Source: Octadecabacter antarcticus 307
Lineage (GTDB): Bacteria; Pseudomonadota; Alphaproteobacteria; Rhodobacterales; Rhodobacteraceae
Length of the DNA: 64,000 nt
Direction of reading: 5' to 3'
Assembly (NCBI RefSeq): GCF_000155675.2
Contig: NC_020911.1
Span: forward strand, 858,501 to 922,500
Below are positions 17,347 to 26,966 of this stretch, piece by piece (the first letter of the stretch is position 1; each line of letters opens with the position of its first letter). A program made the translations under genes and the position numbers. The notes below the pieces were generated by a model. That model ran no database searches and had not been told where the DNA came from. It worked only from the letters and a program-made list of their open reading frames with translations.

Positions 17347-19749
17347 TTACAGATCTGCCAGCCCTGCCTCGGCCATCAATTCTGCTGCGCGATCTTGCAG
17401 CAGGCGTTCACGGCCTTCGCCGAACACAGGGATGCGCCCGGGTTCAAGGAACAGCGGCGCAGCGAGTGGCGTTACACGGTTCAGTGCCACATGATCGACA
17501 CGGCCTTTGGTGCGCTGCAACAGTTCCTCAACGCGACCGAAATCGACCAGTCCGCGCATGGCTTCTTCGCGGGTGATCCGCAGCATCAGGTGGTTTGGGT
17601 CATATTTTGCCAGGGTATCGTACAAGATATCACTGGAAAATGTCGCCTGCCGCCCTGATTTACGCCCGCTGCGCGTGTTGCGTTCGATCAAGCCCGCGAC
17701 GGTTGCGGCCATGCGGAAGGCGCGTTTCATCACGGCGTTGCCTTGCAACCATGTCTCAAGCCCATCGCGCATATTGTCAGGATCAAACAGCGGCGCGACG
17801 TCCGTCACTGGCGTCAGCCCCCAGATCATCAGCGCATAATCAGTGACAACAAAACCAAGCGGGTTCAGGCCCGCTGCCTCCATGCGTTGCGTCAAGATGA
17901 GGCCGAGTGTGCGGTGCGCGTTCACGCCAGCAAAGCCGTAGACGACCATGTTTTCGCGCCCGTCTTGCGGAAAGGTTTCCACCAGAATTCGCCCCGCTTC
18001 TGGCAGTTTGGACACGTCACGCTGCATATTTAGCCACTGCACAGTATGGTCGGGTAATTCGGGCCAGCCATCTTGCTGAAACATCTTCAGAATTCGCTGG
18101 GACAACTGGGTCGAGGTTGAGAACTTCGTACCAAAAAACGTCGCAACTTTTGGCGTTCCGCCTGTGTTGCGGCTGACTTCGACGGTGAGTTGGTTCAACG
18201 CTTCATAGCGCACAATTTGCCCGCCGATCAGGAAGGTATCGCCGGGTGTCAGGGTCGCGGCAAAGGCCTCTTCGACCTCACCCAGTGATTTGGCAGAGCG
18301 GCGAAATTTAACCTTTAGCGTTTCGACGTCGTAGATTGTACCAAGGTTCATGCGGATACGGGCCGCACTGCGTGGGTCACGCAACTGCCATTTCCCGCCG
18401 ACTTCTTTCAGACGTTTCCATTGGTCGTAGGCGCGCAAGGCGTAGCCCCCCGTCGCGCAGAAATCCAAACAATCATCGAACGCAGCGCGCGACAGGTCAC
18501 TGAACGCGCCGACGGTTTTGATTTCGTGGTAAAGTGCTGTCGCATCAAACGGTGCTGAACAGGCCGCGATCAGGATATGCTGACATAGCACGTCGCGCGG
18601 CCCGGCCCCTTTGGGGTCGCCATCCAGATCATGTTCTTTTGCGGCTTCTAATGCCGCGACACATTCCACAACTTCAAACCGGTTGGCCGGCACCAGCACG
18701 GCCTTTGACGGCGCGTTATATCGGTGATTGGCGCGGCCAATGCGTTGGATCAGGCGTTTGACGTTCTTAGGTGCACCAATTTGGATGACCAAATCCACAT
18801 CGCCCCAATCAATCCCTAGATCAAGGCTTCCAGTGCAGACAATCGCCCGCAAATCACCGCGCACCATCGCCGCTTCGACATTGGCACGTTGATCACGGCT
18901 GAGGCTGCCGTGGTGGATGCCAATCGCCAGCCCGTCATCGTTGGCAAGCCAGAGGTTGTGAAAATAGATCTCAGCCTGCGCGCGGGTGTTGTGGAAAATT
19001 AGCGTGGTCTTGTGCTGTTTCACTAGGTCAAGCACGGCAGGGATCGAATATTTCGCACCGCCCCCTGACCATGGCGGGCGTTCCGTGGTGACTAGCATGG
19101 AAATATCGGGATCAGGCCCCGGATCAGCCAGCAGAATGGGGCAGGGGTCAGGATGGGACGCGAGCCCGTGGGCAATCGCTGCAGGGTCTTCCACGGTGGC
19201 CGAAAGCCCTACACGCCGCAGCCCCTGTGCAAGCATCTGCAGCCGCGACAAGGCCAACATCAACTGATCGCCACGTTTGCTTTCGGCGAGCGCGTGTATC
19301 TCATCCACGATCACTCGTTGCAGGCCCGCAAATATCCGTGGCGCGTCTTCGTAGGATATCAACAACGCAAGACTTTCTGGCGTCGTCAAAAGGATATGTG
19401 GCGGGTCTGCACGTTGGCGGCGTTTTTGCGTGTAAGACGTGTCTCCTGTGCGGTCTTCAACCCGAATAGGCAGGGCCATTTCCGTAATCGGAGTGCCGAG
19501 ATTGCGTTTGATATCCGCCGCCAGCGCTTTCAACGGCGACACATACAACGTGTGCAATCCGGTGTGCGCCCCGTCCGCCAGTTCAACCAAAGTCGGTAAA
19601 AAACCCGCCAAAGTCTTACCACCACCCGTGGGCGCGATCAGCAACAGCGAAGGTTCATCCACCCGCGTCAGCATTTCAACCTGATGGGGATGGATGGACC
19701 AGCCTTTGGTGGCGAACCAATCACCAAATTTGGGGGGTAAAACACGCAT
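17347..19749 (-). CDS. ligase-associated DNA damage response DEXH-box helicase (Lhr-like)
   Basis: This 800-residue superfamily-2 helicase has Walker A APTGGGKT (39-46), DEIH (149-152), the SATVEDP motif III and the C-terminal helicase motifs (GSLDLGIDWGDVDLVIQ and QRIGRANHR). The C-terminal half is the DEAD/H-associated region of Lhr-type proteins. With PdeM it forms the known ligase-associated repair pair in many alphaproteobacteria. The start ATG 19749 gives MRVLPPKFGDWF, typical of the group. The frame is intact throughout, with no sign of decay. Confidence 0.92.
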   Translation of the reverse strand: MRVLPPKFGDWFATKGWSIHPHQVEMLTRVDEPSLLLIAPTGGGKTLAGFLPTLVELADGAHTGLHTLYVSPLKALAADIKRNLGTPITEMALPIRVEDRTGDTSYTQKRRQRADPPHILLTTPESLALLISYEDAPRIFAGLQRVIVDEIHALAESKRGDQLMLALSRLQMLAQGLRRVGLSATVEDPAAIAHGLASHPDPCPILLADPGPDPDISMLVTTERPPWSGGGAKYSIPAVLDLVKQHKTTLIFHNTRAQAEIYFHNLWLANDDGLAIGIHHGSLSRDQRANVEAAMVRGDLRAIVCTGSLDLGIDWGDVDLVIQIGAPKNVKRLIQRIGRANHRYNAPSKAVLVPANRFEVVECVAALEAAKEHDLDGDPKGAGPRDVLCQHILIAACSAPFDATALYHEIKTVGAFSDLSRAAFDDCLDFCATGGYALRAYDQWKRLKEVGGKWQLRDPRSAARIRMNLGTIYDVETLKVKFRRSAKSLGEVEEAFAATLTPGDTFLIGGQIVRYEALNQLTVEVSRNTGGTPKVATFFGTKFSTSTQLSQRILKMFQQDGWPELPDHTVQWLNMQRDVSKLPEAGRILVETFPQDGRENMVVYGFAGVNAHRTLGLILTQRMEAAGLNPLGFVVTDYALMIWGLTPVTDVAPLFDPDNMRDGLETWLQGNAVMKRAFRMAATVAGLIERNTRSGRKSGRQATFSSDILYDTLAKYDPNHLMLRITREEAMRGLVDFGRVEELLQRTKGRVDHVALNRVTPLAAPLFLEPGRIPVFGEGRERLLQDRAAELMAEAGLADL

Positions 19750-19788
19750 CCATCAAAAGTGCGCCCTGACGCCCGAAGGTCAAGTCAC

Positions 19789-19853
19789 CTTTAGCTTCTT
19801 TGGTTCAAAAATACCGCAGGGGGAGTCCGCAGGACGGGGGACTGGTCCCCCTC
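19789..19853. repeat. intergenic hairpin repeat of Roseobacter type
   Basis: Between two minus-strand genes lies a stretch ending in GGGGGAC TG GTCCCCC (19836-19851), preceded by CAAAAATACCGC and AGGGGGAGTCCGC. I recall very similar G-rich hairpins (NAAAATAC...GGGGG) as common intergenic repeats in Roseobacter-group genomes; that is memory, not a search. The minus-strand side has no T run directly after the stem, so it is not a classic terminator. Confidence 0.5.
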
Positions 19854-19899
19854 TGTCTTGCGCACCGCAGGTGCAACCCGCCCGCGGCACGTGCATGGT

Positions 19900-21210
19900 T
19901 TAATCTATCATGGCGTCTTCTTTAACGAACATGTTTGCCCATGCACGATCAATGAGATCCGGCGTCATCTGGTAGGGGATGCCTTCGAACTCACAGATTG
20001 CGATCATCTGGTCGATCAGGAATATTGGCTGATAGTTTGCATAAACATTATCAATCGTTGGATATTTCTTTTGGATCAAATGCACCAAAGCGGGCTCATC
20101 CAGCGGAATTTCTTTCTTTCGTGCCATCATCGCGAAGATTTTTGAGAAATCTTCCTGGTTTGGTCCATCAATTTTGATCTTAAAGAAGATCCGGCGCAGG
20201 GCCGCCTTGTCAAAAAGTTCATTTGGGTGGAAGTTGGTTGAAAAGATCACGAGCGTGTCGAACGGCACCTCGAATTTTTCACCAGATTGTAGGGCAAGGA
20301 TGTCGCGGTTTTCTTCCAGCGGCACAATCCAACGGTTCACAATCGCTTGTGGCGGTTCCGCCTGACGGCCAAGGTCGTCAATAATAAAAATGCCGCCAGA
20401 CGACTTCAGTTGCAGAGGGGCCTGATAGGTCCGCGCGGTCGGGTTGTAGACAAGATCGAGCATCGACAGTGACAATTCGCCACCCGTTACAACCGTTGGG
20501 CGTTCGCATTTCACATAGCGGGTGTCAAATTTGCCAGATGTGCGGCGCAGGGAATTTGGATCATCGATATCCTCTTCGGCGGCCGAATGCACAATCGGGT
20601 CAAAGACTGTGATGACCTGACCGGAATATTCAATCGCGCGCGGGATATAAATCTTATCGCCAAGCGCGTCTCGAATTCCGTTTGAAATAGCGGACTTACC
20701 GTTACCGGGCGGGCCATACATCAAAATTGATCGACCCGCACCAACGGCTGGCCCCAGTTGGTCCAGTAGGTCATTCGGCAAAATCAGGTGGCCCATTGCG
20801 TTGACCAGCTGGTCGCGGGTGACTTGGATGTTACGTATGGATTGGCGCGTCACCTGTTCGCGGTACACGTCCAGCGGCACGGGCATCGCACCGAAATATT
20901 CGGATTGCGCCAGAGCGTCCAATGCACGGGCTTTGCCCATGTCGGTCAGTTGATAGCCCATTTCGTTGCTGTTGTTGGCGTTCAGGGTACCCGTCGCTTC
21001 GCACAATTTTTGTTCACGCAAACCGTCGACCAATTGCTGGGTGACGTTGACTGGCAAACAAATAGCCCGCGCGATGGCGCTGACGTTTTCCAGATTGGTG
21101 CGAAACATTGTCTTGATTAAAATGTCGCGCATCATCACTGGCGACAGCGACATTGCGTCAAGTGTTTTGGGCGCGGGTGGCGCCATGACGTCTGAGGTTT
21201 GCATATTCAT
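19900..21210 (-). CDS. AAA family ATPase of unknown role, next to the Tad locus
   Basis: The 436-residue protein has an N-terminal region of about 150 residues with a winged-helix-like pattern (about 30-100) and then an AAA module: Walker A YGPPGNGKS (165-173), Walker B GIFIIDDLG (about 273-281) and a sensor-like LVIFSTNFHP. It is soluble with no signal. The start ATG 21210 (MNMQTSDVM) is preferred over an upstream frame extension. It is transcribed leftward, on the same strand as the Tad genes but separated from them by a + strand gene. The nucleotide-binding assignment is firm; the function is not known. Confidence 0.8.
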   Translation of the reverse strand: MNMQTSDVMAPPAPKTLDAMSLSPVMMRDILIKTMFRTNLENVSAIARAICLPVNVTQQLVDGLREQKLCEATGTLNANNSNEMGYQLTDMGKARALDALAQSEYFGAMPVPLDVYREQVTRQSIRNIQVTRDQLVNAMGHLILPNDLLDQLGPAVGAGRSILMYGPPGNGKSAISNGIRDALGDKIYIPRAIEYSGQVITVFDPIVHSAAEEDIDDPNSLRRTSGKFDTRYVKCERPTVVTGGELSLSMLDLVYNPTARTYQAPLQLKSSGGIFIIDDLGRQAEPPQAIVNRWIVPLEENRDILALQSGEKFEVPFDTLVIFSTNFHPNELFDKAALRRIFFKIKIDGPNQEDFSKIFAMMARKKEIPLDEPALVHLIQKKYPTIDNVYANYQPIFLIDQMIAICEFEGIPYQMTPDLIDRAWANMFVKEDAMID

Positions 21211-21369
21211 GTCATTTTGTCCGTTTCCAGTGCCGATCGGCGTTGTTTGTGTGACCCAACCGCGCAGCAAGGCTGGAATTCAGCCCCGCGCAGGGAAAGG
21301 TTTGCAATGATGGTGTGCCTGACTATTGTGTCGAAAAAAGGGACAAACCCGATCCTAAGGCAGGCCCAA

Positions 21370-22998
21370 ATGACCAAATCCAAGACAGCAGCGTTAACAG
21401 CCTTCCTTTTCGCCGTATTGGCGGCGATGGGGGGGGCGTCTGTCCTCAAGGGTGGGCTCTATATTGGCAAACACGAAGGTGACACGCTGCATTTGATGCA
21501 GATCGTGTTCCGCATGGCTGATGGTCAGACTCCGCATCTGGATTTCATGACACCGATTGGCGCGTTGGCGTTTTGGCCGATTGCGATGTTGGTGAAGTCG
21601 GGATTTGGCATCGGTATGGCGGTGATCTGGAGCCAGGTCTTCGCGGCGCTGATTTTTCTGCCCGTGGTTGTCTGGCTTGCTTGGTCGCGGCTGACCCCAT
21701 GGCTTGGCGCGCTGTTTGGCCTGTTTGTCATGGTGCTATTATTGGCGCTGGTCCACGGAGAGGCGCAGCGGTCGGTTTCAATTTCGATGCATTATAACCG
21801 TCTGGCATGGGCGGCGGCGTTCGTTGCAATTGTTGCGGCACTGATCCCACCTACCAATCAAGACGGTCGTGGTCGCTCCAGCATTGACGGCATCATCATC
21901 GGGGCGATGATCTGCGTCATGTTGATGATCAAGATGACCTATTTCGTGTCCTTCGCGGTGCCGATCGTGGTTGCTTTGTTGATGACAGGGCAGAGGCGTG
22001 CGCTGCTGTATGCAGTCCTGACAGGTGTCGCCGTGGCGGGCACGATCACTGTGTTCGCTGGGTTCGAATACTGGATCTCCTACGCGCAGGATTTGCTGGC
22101 AGTGGCTGGGTCTGAAGTGCGATCGGCACCGGGTGAACCGTTGACGGCCGTTATGGGCGCGCCGGCCTATTTGGGTGGATCGATTGCTGCGATTGTTGGT
22201 GTGATTTTTCTGCGCCAAGCGCAGGTTGCGGCTGGTGGGCTGGTCCTGCTTTTGCTTATCCCCGGCTTCTTTTATGTGACGTACCAGAACTTTGGGAATG
22301 ACCCGCAGTGGTTGCTTTTACTGGCGGTTTTGTTGTTGGCGCTGCGCGACCAAGCGGCAGATGTGGTAAACGGGTGGGGCTGGAACCTCCGCGATGGTAT
22401 TATGGTGGTGGCAGCGGTCGCATTGGCACTGACCGCGCCATCATTTTTCAACCTTGCCTATAGTCCGTATCGGCACTTCAACATTGACGTGTCAGAATAC
22501 GCACCGATCCTGCCGCGCGGCGGGGTGCATACGGACCTGCAATCGCTCGACTTGCGGGTGAACCGCGTTGACGCGCGGATAGCTTTGGACGGGAATGTTG
22601 CGGGCCTTCCTGCATACCCAGACCGCGATGAACCGCTGGTTTTCATGGGCGAAACCTTGCCGATCTGTACGGTCGAACTCGGCCTGCCGATGGTGATGGC
22701 CGCCATGGTGCGCGATCTGGAAGACGCAGGCTTGGCGGACGGCAAATCGTTGTTCGCGGCTGACGTGTTTTCAAGTCATTGGTTGTTTGGCGCGCTTGAA
22801 CCGATGGATCAGGGCGCGCCTTGGTATTATGGCGGGCTGCCCGGAATTGAGGATGCGGATTACCTATTGGTGCCGCTGTGTCCGGTTGATCAAAAGATTC
22901 AGCACCAGATCCTAGGGGCGATCAAGGAACGGGGCGATGCGATCAGTGTTACGGAAATCCGCCGTACCGAATTGTATATCCTGTACCAACTGGGGTAA
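21370..22998 (+). CDS. multi-pass membrane protein, possible glycosyltransferase-like or polymerase-like
   Basis: The 542-residue protein has about ten hydrophobic spans from residue 9 to about 405 (for example TAFLFAVLAAMGGASVL and LFGLFVMVLLLALV), then a 140-residue soluble tail. An acidic HEGDTLHLM motif follows the first span, which resembles the loop of membrane glycosyltransferases of the C fold, but no family is certain. AAGGCAGG lies before ATG 21370. It is convergent with the prepilin peptidase gene, its stop touching that gene's stop with no gap. It might modify a surface or pilus component; that is inference from position only. Confidence 0.7.
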   Translation: MTKSKTAALTAFLFAVLAAMGGASVLKGGLYIGKHEGDTLHLMQIVFRMADGQTPHLDFMTPIGALAFWPIAMLVKSGFGIGMAVIWSQVFAALIFLPVVVWLAWSRLTPWLGALFGLFVMVLLLALVHGEAQRSVSISMHYNRLAWAAAFVAIVAALIPPTNQDGRGRSSIDGIIIGAMICVMLMIKMTYFVSFAVPIVVALLMTGQRRALLYAVLTGVAVAGTITVFAGFEYWISYAQDLLAVAGSEVRSAPGEPLTAVMGAPAYLGGSIAAIVGVIFLRQAQVAAGGLVLLLLIPGFFYVTYQNFGNDPQWLLLLAVLLLALRDQAADVVNGWGWNLRDGIMVVAAVALALTAPSFFNLAYSPYRHFNIDVSEYAPILPRGGVHTDLQSLDLRVNRVDARIALDGNVAGLPAYPDRDEPLVFMGETLPICTVELGLPMVMAAMVRDLEDAGLADGKSLFAADVFSSHWLFGALEPMDQGAPWYYGGLPGIEDADYLLVPLCPVDQKIQHQILGAIKERGDAISVTEIRRTELYILYQLG

Positions 22999-23505
22999 TC
23001 AGAACAGCGGGATCGCCAGATAAACGATCAGCACGGCACCCATTGGGAACCCCATCGGGAACCGTTTGCCCTGTGCCCAGCTTTCCCAGTCAGGCACCAG
23101 ACTGCGCAACGCTGGGATGGCCTTGACGGTGCGGTGGATCAACAGGCCCGCCAGCATGCCGCTTCCCAGCAACATAAACACAAATCCGGTATCATCTAGC
23201 GCCACGAACGGCGCGGCGGAGGCCAGAAATTTGCTGTCACCCGCACCCATCGCACCAATCGCATTGGCAAGGATCGCAATGACAAGAACCACACCGAAAT
23301 GCACGTAGCGCCAAAGGTATTCGGTGAACGGCATCACGAAGATACCGACCACGACAAACACGATTGCCAAAGCGTCGGTCGACCATGTGGGGATTTTCAT
23401 CGCCCGCAGATCGTTCCAAGCCACATAAATGCACAGCGGTGCGACAAAGATTAGAAACGCGATAGACTGCGTCACCGTGACCGAGACATCAGGCAATGCA
23501 AACAC
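22999..23505 (-). CDS. cpaA: Flp prepilin peptidase CpaA/TadV
   Basis: This 168-residue integral membrane aspartic peptidase (A24 family) cleaves the Flp prepilin leader. The two catalytic aspartates are visible in AWNDLRAMKIP (about residue 31) and in GAGDSKF. There are about five membrane spans and no methyltransferase domain, as usual for CpaA/TadV. It is the last gene of the minus-strand Tad locus, two bases after the TPR lipoprotein gene, instead of beside flp as in Caulobacter. Confidence 0.92.
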   Translation of the reverse strand: MFALPDVSVTVTQSIAFLIFVAPLCIYVAWNDLRAMKIPTWSTDALAIVFVVVGIFVMPFTEYLWRYVHFGVVLVIAILANAIGAMGAGDSKFLASAAPFVALDDTGFVFMLLGSGMLAGLLIHRTVKAIPALRSLVPDWESWAQGKRFPMGFPMGAVLIVYLAIPLF

Positions 23506-23507
23506 GA

Positions 23508-24365
23508 CTAGTTCGTCACGTTATCTTCAAGTGCGCGAAGCGAGCGCACGGCGGCTTCAAAGTGCTGCGGATGCGTGTTGATTGCTTCGCGCAAAAGTCC
23601 GCTACCAATGGTGATGTCGTTTTGTTTGATCGCTGTCAGTGCCAGCGTGTGCAGCAATTGTGCGCGTTCAATCTGGGTCATCTGGACAACGGGCAAATCG
23701 TAATTGCGCTGCACACCACGCGTCAGAACGAGGTTATTTTTGGCGGTAAAAAGACCGGCGTCATTGCGCAGGGAGTCGATGAACAAGCGTTCCGCGCCAG
23801 AATAATCACCACGGGTCAGTTTGGAGAAACCCCAGTTGTTCAGCACGCCAGCGGGCGACGTCGTCAGGCCAATAGCAGTTTCATAAAAGCTGTCCGCGTT
23901 GGCCCATTCTTGGTTGCTGTCGGCAACCATGGCTTCAAGGCGGAAGCGCTTGAAGGTCTCATGGGTTGGTGGAATTGTGTCGAGTACTTCTTCGGCCCCG
24001 TCCCAATCATTGTTGCGGATCAACGCGTCAGCCAAATCAACGGTATCGTCTAATGTTGCGTCTTCGTGGTTCACGACGGCGTTCCATGCGGTCGCAGCTT
24101 CAGACGGGCGGCGGGCGCGGATCAGCGATATTGCGAGCCCGCGCATCAGATCAATGCGGCCCGGATCGTTGGTGGATGAGCGCAAAAAGTAGTTCACCGC
24201 CTCGTTTGGGTCGGCGACGGTCAGCATCACATCGTTGAGGTTGGTTTCATCGATGACGTTGACGTCCTGCAACGCACGTTCGACCTGCGCATCGCCAGAC
24301 CTATCACACGCGGCCATAGCCAACGTACCCATCAGGGCTGCCGAAAGTAGAATAGGGTGGCGCAT
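23508..24365 (-). CDS. TPR-repeat lipoprotein of the Tad locus
   Basis: The 285-residue protein has a lipoprotein-type signal (ILLSAALMGTLAMAAC, Cys about residue 20) and several TPR-like helix pairs (RARRPSEAATAWNAVVN, SKLTRGDYSGAERLFI). TadD, the pilotin-like TPR lipoprotein needed for outer-membrane assembly of the Tad system, is the closest functional analogue. The neighbouring 186-residue protein also fits TadD, so the locus has two such proteins. The start ATG 24365 is 27 bases after the upstream gene's stop. The fold is clear; the division of labour between the two is not. Confidence 0.8.
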   Translation of the reverse strand: MRHPILLSAALMGTLAMAACDRSGDAQVERALQDVNVIDETNLNDVMLTVADPNEAVNYFLRSSTNDPGRIDLMRGLAISLIRARRPSEAATAWNAVVNHEDATLDDTVDLADALIRNNDWDGAEEVLDTIPPTHETFKRFRLEAMVADSNQEWANADSFYETAIGLTTSPAGVLNNWGFSKLTRGDYSGAERLFIDSLRNDAGLFTAKNNLVLTRGVQRNYDLPVVQMTQIERAQLLHTLALTAIKQNDITIGSGLLREAINTHPQHFEAAVRSLRALEDNVTN

Positions 24366-24392
24366 TTGTGCGTCCTTTTACTGCTCTGCCTC

Positions 24393-24953
24393 TTACGGCG
24401 TCGACAGGAGGATGAAATCACCCGTACCCCGCCGCACCAATTGGAACGGTGCGTTCTCTTGTCTCGGAGTATCGCCCAGATCGTTAAAATTTGCGAGCGC
24501 CAAGCGCAGGTTGTCACGAATTTCGTCGGAATTGCCGTCATCAGTGGCAAAAGCGCGACGAAACACCTGTGCTGCTTCCGGTATTTTGCCGCGTTCCATC
24601 AGAATGACGCCCAGATTGTTCCACGCGGCGGCAAAGCCCGGGTCTTCGTCCACGGCGCGGCGCAGCAGCGTTTCGGCCTGACCAAGACGCCCAAGTTTAA
24701 GGTTTGCGGACCCAAGGGCGGACAGGGTGTCAACGTTTAATCCCTGTTGACCCGCTGCCCGCGTGTAGGCCCGAAGCGCGAGATCATATTCGCCCGCGGC
24801 CATCAAGCGGTGCCCAATCTCAAGTCCGTCAATTTCTGACGACCCCGCCACGCCGGGCGCAAAGACGCGGTCCCCGTCTGTGGGTGCAAAAGCGCCCTGA
24901 CCACAGGCGGTCAAGGCGGTTAAGGTTGTTAACATCGCTACGATTTTCAGCAC
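24393..24953 (-). CDS. tadD: TadD-like TPR lipoprotein
   Basis: The 186-residue product starts with a lipoprotein signal whose lipobox is LTAC (Cys17) and has two to three TPRs (AGEYDLALRAYTRAAG, LGRLGQAETLLRRAV, GKIPEAAQVFRRAF). TadD proteins of this size and position, directly after tadC, are normal in Tad operons and help the secretin assemble. It starts 21 bases after the tadC stop. The name rests on position and the TPR-lipoprotein design together. Confidence 0.82.
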   Translation of the reverse strand: MLKIVAMLTTLTALTACGQGAFAPTDGDRVFAPGVAGSSEIDGLEIGHRLMAAGEYDLALRAYTRAAGQQGLNVDTLSALGSANLKLGRLGQAETLLRRAVDEDPGFAAAWNNLGVILMERGKIPEAAQVFRRAFATDDGNSDEIRDNLRLALANFNDLGDTPRQENAPFQLVRRGTGDFILLSTP

Positions 24954-24974
24954 ATGGATTGCCTTTGGGGCCGT

Positions 24975-25955
24975 TTAGAAGTTGGCGGTTTGCAGTGTTT
25001 CGTAGATGTTATAGATTGACGGCCCGATCAGGATGATAAGAAGCGGCGGAACTGTTAACAACATCGTCGCGAGTGTCATTTTTGTCGGCAGGGTGTTGGC
25101 CTTTTCTTCGGCGCGCATCACCCGTTTATCGCGCATTTCAGCAGAAAACACGCGCAACGCTTCTGCTATGGACGTACCGAACTGCTGACTTTGGATCAAA
25201 ACGGTCACAAAGGATGAAATGTCAGCCACGCCAGTCCGTTCCGCCATATCGCGCAGAACCTGTGTTTTGTCCTTACCGGCCTTCATTTCATGGCTGACCA
25301 TTTGATATTCTTCAGCCAGCGCAGGGAAACCTGATTTCAATTCATGCGCCACGCGGATGATCGATTGGTCGAGCGATTGGCCCGCTTCGACGCAGACCAG
25401 CATCATATCCAAGCTGTCAGGAAAGCCGTTGATCATTTCAAGCTGGCGTTCAGCCTGACGTTTGCCAACCCACCATTTGGGCAGATAATAACCTGCCATG
25501 CCTGGCCCCAGGATCGACATGATAGTTGCGTTGGTGGTTGGGTCGCCGGTGGCTGAATTATAGATCGCATAGGTAATACCGCCCACAAGTAAGACAATGC
25601 CAAGCATGAACTGTGTGAAGTGATAGGTCTTCACGGCAGATTTTGTGCGGTATCCGGCCTGAATGAGTTTCAGTTGGATTGCGGAATATTCTTCTTCGTC
25701 TTGTGGTTCCAAAAAGCTGGAATACTTGTCCAGCTTGTCGGTGCCTTGGCTTGCACGCAGCTTTTCTGGCCGACTGGACAGGTCGCGCGCATAGTTTGAC
25801 GCCTTTAGTTTATCAAGCGGATCTGCCTTCTTTTGCAGCATCGCTGGCAGCACCAACAAGATCAACAAAACGCCGAGCATCAGAATGGCGATCATCGGAC
25901 CGAGGGGCCCCAGAAGATCAATCAGTTTGGTGTTAATGGTATCAAGAAAGCCCAT
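24975..25955 (-). CDS. tadC: Tad pilus inner-membrane platform protein TadC
   Basis: TadC is a type II secretion F (GspF)-family membrane protein that with TadB forms the platform beneath the growing Flp pilus. The 326 residues have an N-terminal span (PMIAILMLGVLLILLVLP), two more around 110-165, a cytoplasmic GspF domain with EAGQSLDQSIIRVAHE, and a C-terminal span. It begins five bases after the tadB stop; the pair is adjacent in all Tad loci. Confidence 0.92.
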   Translation of the reverse strand: MGFLDTINTKLIDLLGPLGPMIAILMLGVLLILLVLPAMLQKKADPLDKLKASNYARDLSSRPEKLRASQGTDKLDKYSSFLEPQDEEEYSAIQLKLIQAGYRTKSAVKTYHFTQFMLGIVLLVGGITYAIYNSATGDPTTNATIMSILGPGMAGYYLPKWWVGKRQAERQLEMINGFPDSLDMMLVCVEAGQSLDQSIIRVAHELKSGFPALAEEYQMVSHEMKAGKDKTQVLRDMAERTGVADISSFVTVLIQSQQFGTSIAEALRVFSAEMRDKRVMRAEEKANTLPTKMTLATMLLTVPPLLIILIGPSIYNIYETLQTANF

Positions 25956-25960
25956 GTCAA

Positions 25961-26929
25961 TTATACCTGAATGTTCACGAGGCGACGCATGACGATTACG
26001 TTCACCACAAGGAATGCTGCCACGACCAAGCAGGCAGGAATGAAGACGGACGTCTCTTTGACGGCGTCATAATATGTTGGCTGCAGCACGTTGATCATGA
26101 CCAGCGCGCCCAACGGGAACACCGACAGGAACATGCCAGACCATTTCGCTTCTGCGGTAATGGCTTTGACGCGGCGGAACAGCTTGAACCGCGCACGGAT
26201 CACCTGTGACAGTCCGTGCAAAATCTCGGCCAAGTTGCCACCGGCAGTTGCCTGAATGGTGACGGCCACGGCGAGGAAGCGCATATCCTGCATATCCATC
26301 CGGTCGGCCATCTGTTTTAGGCTTTCGCCCATATCGCGACCGTAGGCCGCCTCGTCCGAAATAACGCCCATTTCAGTACCCAGCGGATCGGGCACTTCTT
26401 TGGCCACAATCGCCACGGCTGAACTGAACGGGTGGCCCACGCGCAAGGAGCGCACCATCAATTCTACTGCGTCGGGCAATTGTTCTTCGATCATCGAAAT
26501 GCGTTTCTTGGCTTTGCCGTCTACCCACATGAACACACCACCAATACCCATTGCGACGGCGACAGCGGCGCGGATCGGCAGGGACGTTTCGGTGCCAATG
26601 GTCAGACCCATAAAGGCCACACCGGACGTCACCACCATCAGCATCATCAACTGGCTTGGCGTGAACGCGATATTGGCTTTCTGGGCCTTGGACGCCAGCA
26701 AGGAGTACAAAGGAACAGACTTTGAATTCATGTGCTGGGTCATCTCCTTGCGGAGTTGGTCCAGAACTTCCTCGCGGTTGCCACCCTTTTTCAGCATTTC
26801 AAGGCGACGGTTCACCTTGTTGTTGAAGTTGATGCTCTTGCCGAAGGCAACGAGGTAGATGCCGTTCACCAACACGATACAAGCCACAAAGATGAGGGCG
26901 TAGATGATTGGTTCTGCTGAAAGCGTCAT
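25961..26929 (-). CDS. tadB: Tad pilus inner-membrane platform protein TadB
   Basis: TadB is the other GspF-family platform protein. In the 322 residues there is an N-terminal span (YALIFVACIVLVNGIYLVAF), paired spans at about 93-135, the GspF domain with MVRSLRVGHPFSSAVAIV and GNLAEILHGLSQVIR, and two C-terminal spans. It lies between the CpaF ATPase gene and tadC, the usual order. The start ATG 26929 has a clean hydrophobic N-terminus. Confidence 0.92.
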   Translation of the reverse strand: MTLSAEPIIYALIFVACIVLVNGIYLVAFGKSINFNNKVNRRLEMLKKGGNREEVLDQLRKEMTQHMNSKSVPLYSLLASKAQKANIAFTPSQLMMLMVVTSGVAFMGLTIGTETSLPIRAAVAVAMGIGGVFMWVDGKAKKRISMIEEQLPDAVELMVRSLRVGHPFSSAVAIVAKEVPDPLGTEMGVISDEAAYGRDMGESLKQMADRMDMQDMRFLAVAVTIQATAGGNLAEILHGLSQVIRARFKLFRRVKAITAEAKWSGMFLSVFPLGALVMINVLQPTYYDAVKETSVFIPACLVVAAFLVVNVIVMRRLVNIQV

Positions 26930-26966
26930 GGTTTTTTACCCTAATTGGCCCCGATTGACGTGCGGA

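Noticed and set aside
19836..19851. Reading the GGGGGAC/GTCCCCC hairpin as a terminator for the AAA ATPase gene
   Set aside because: No T run follows the stem on the minus strand, so it is listed as a repeat instead.
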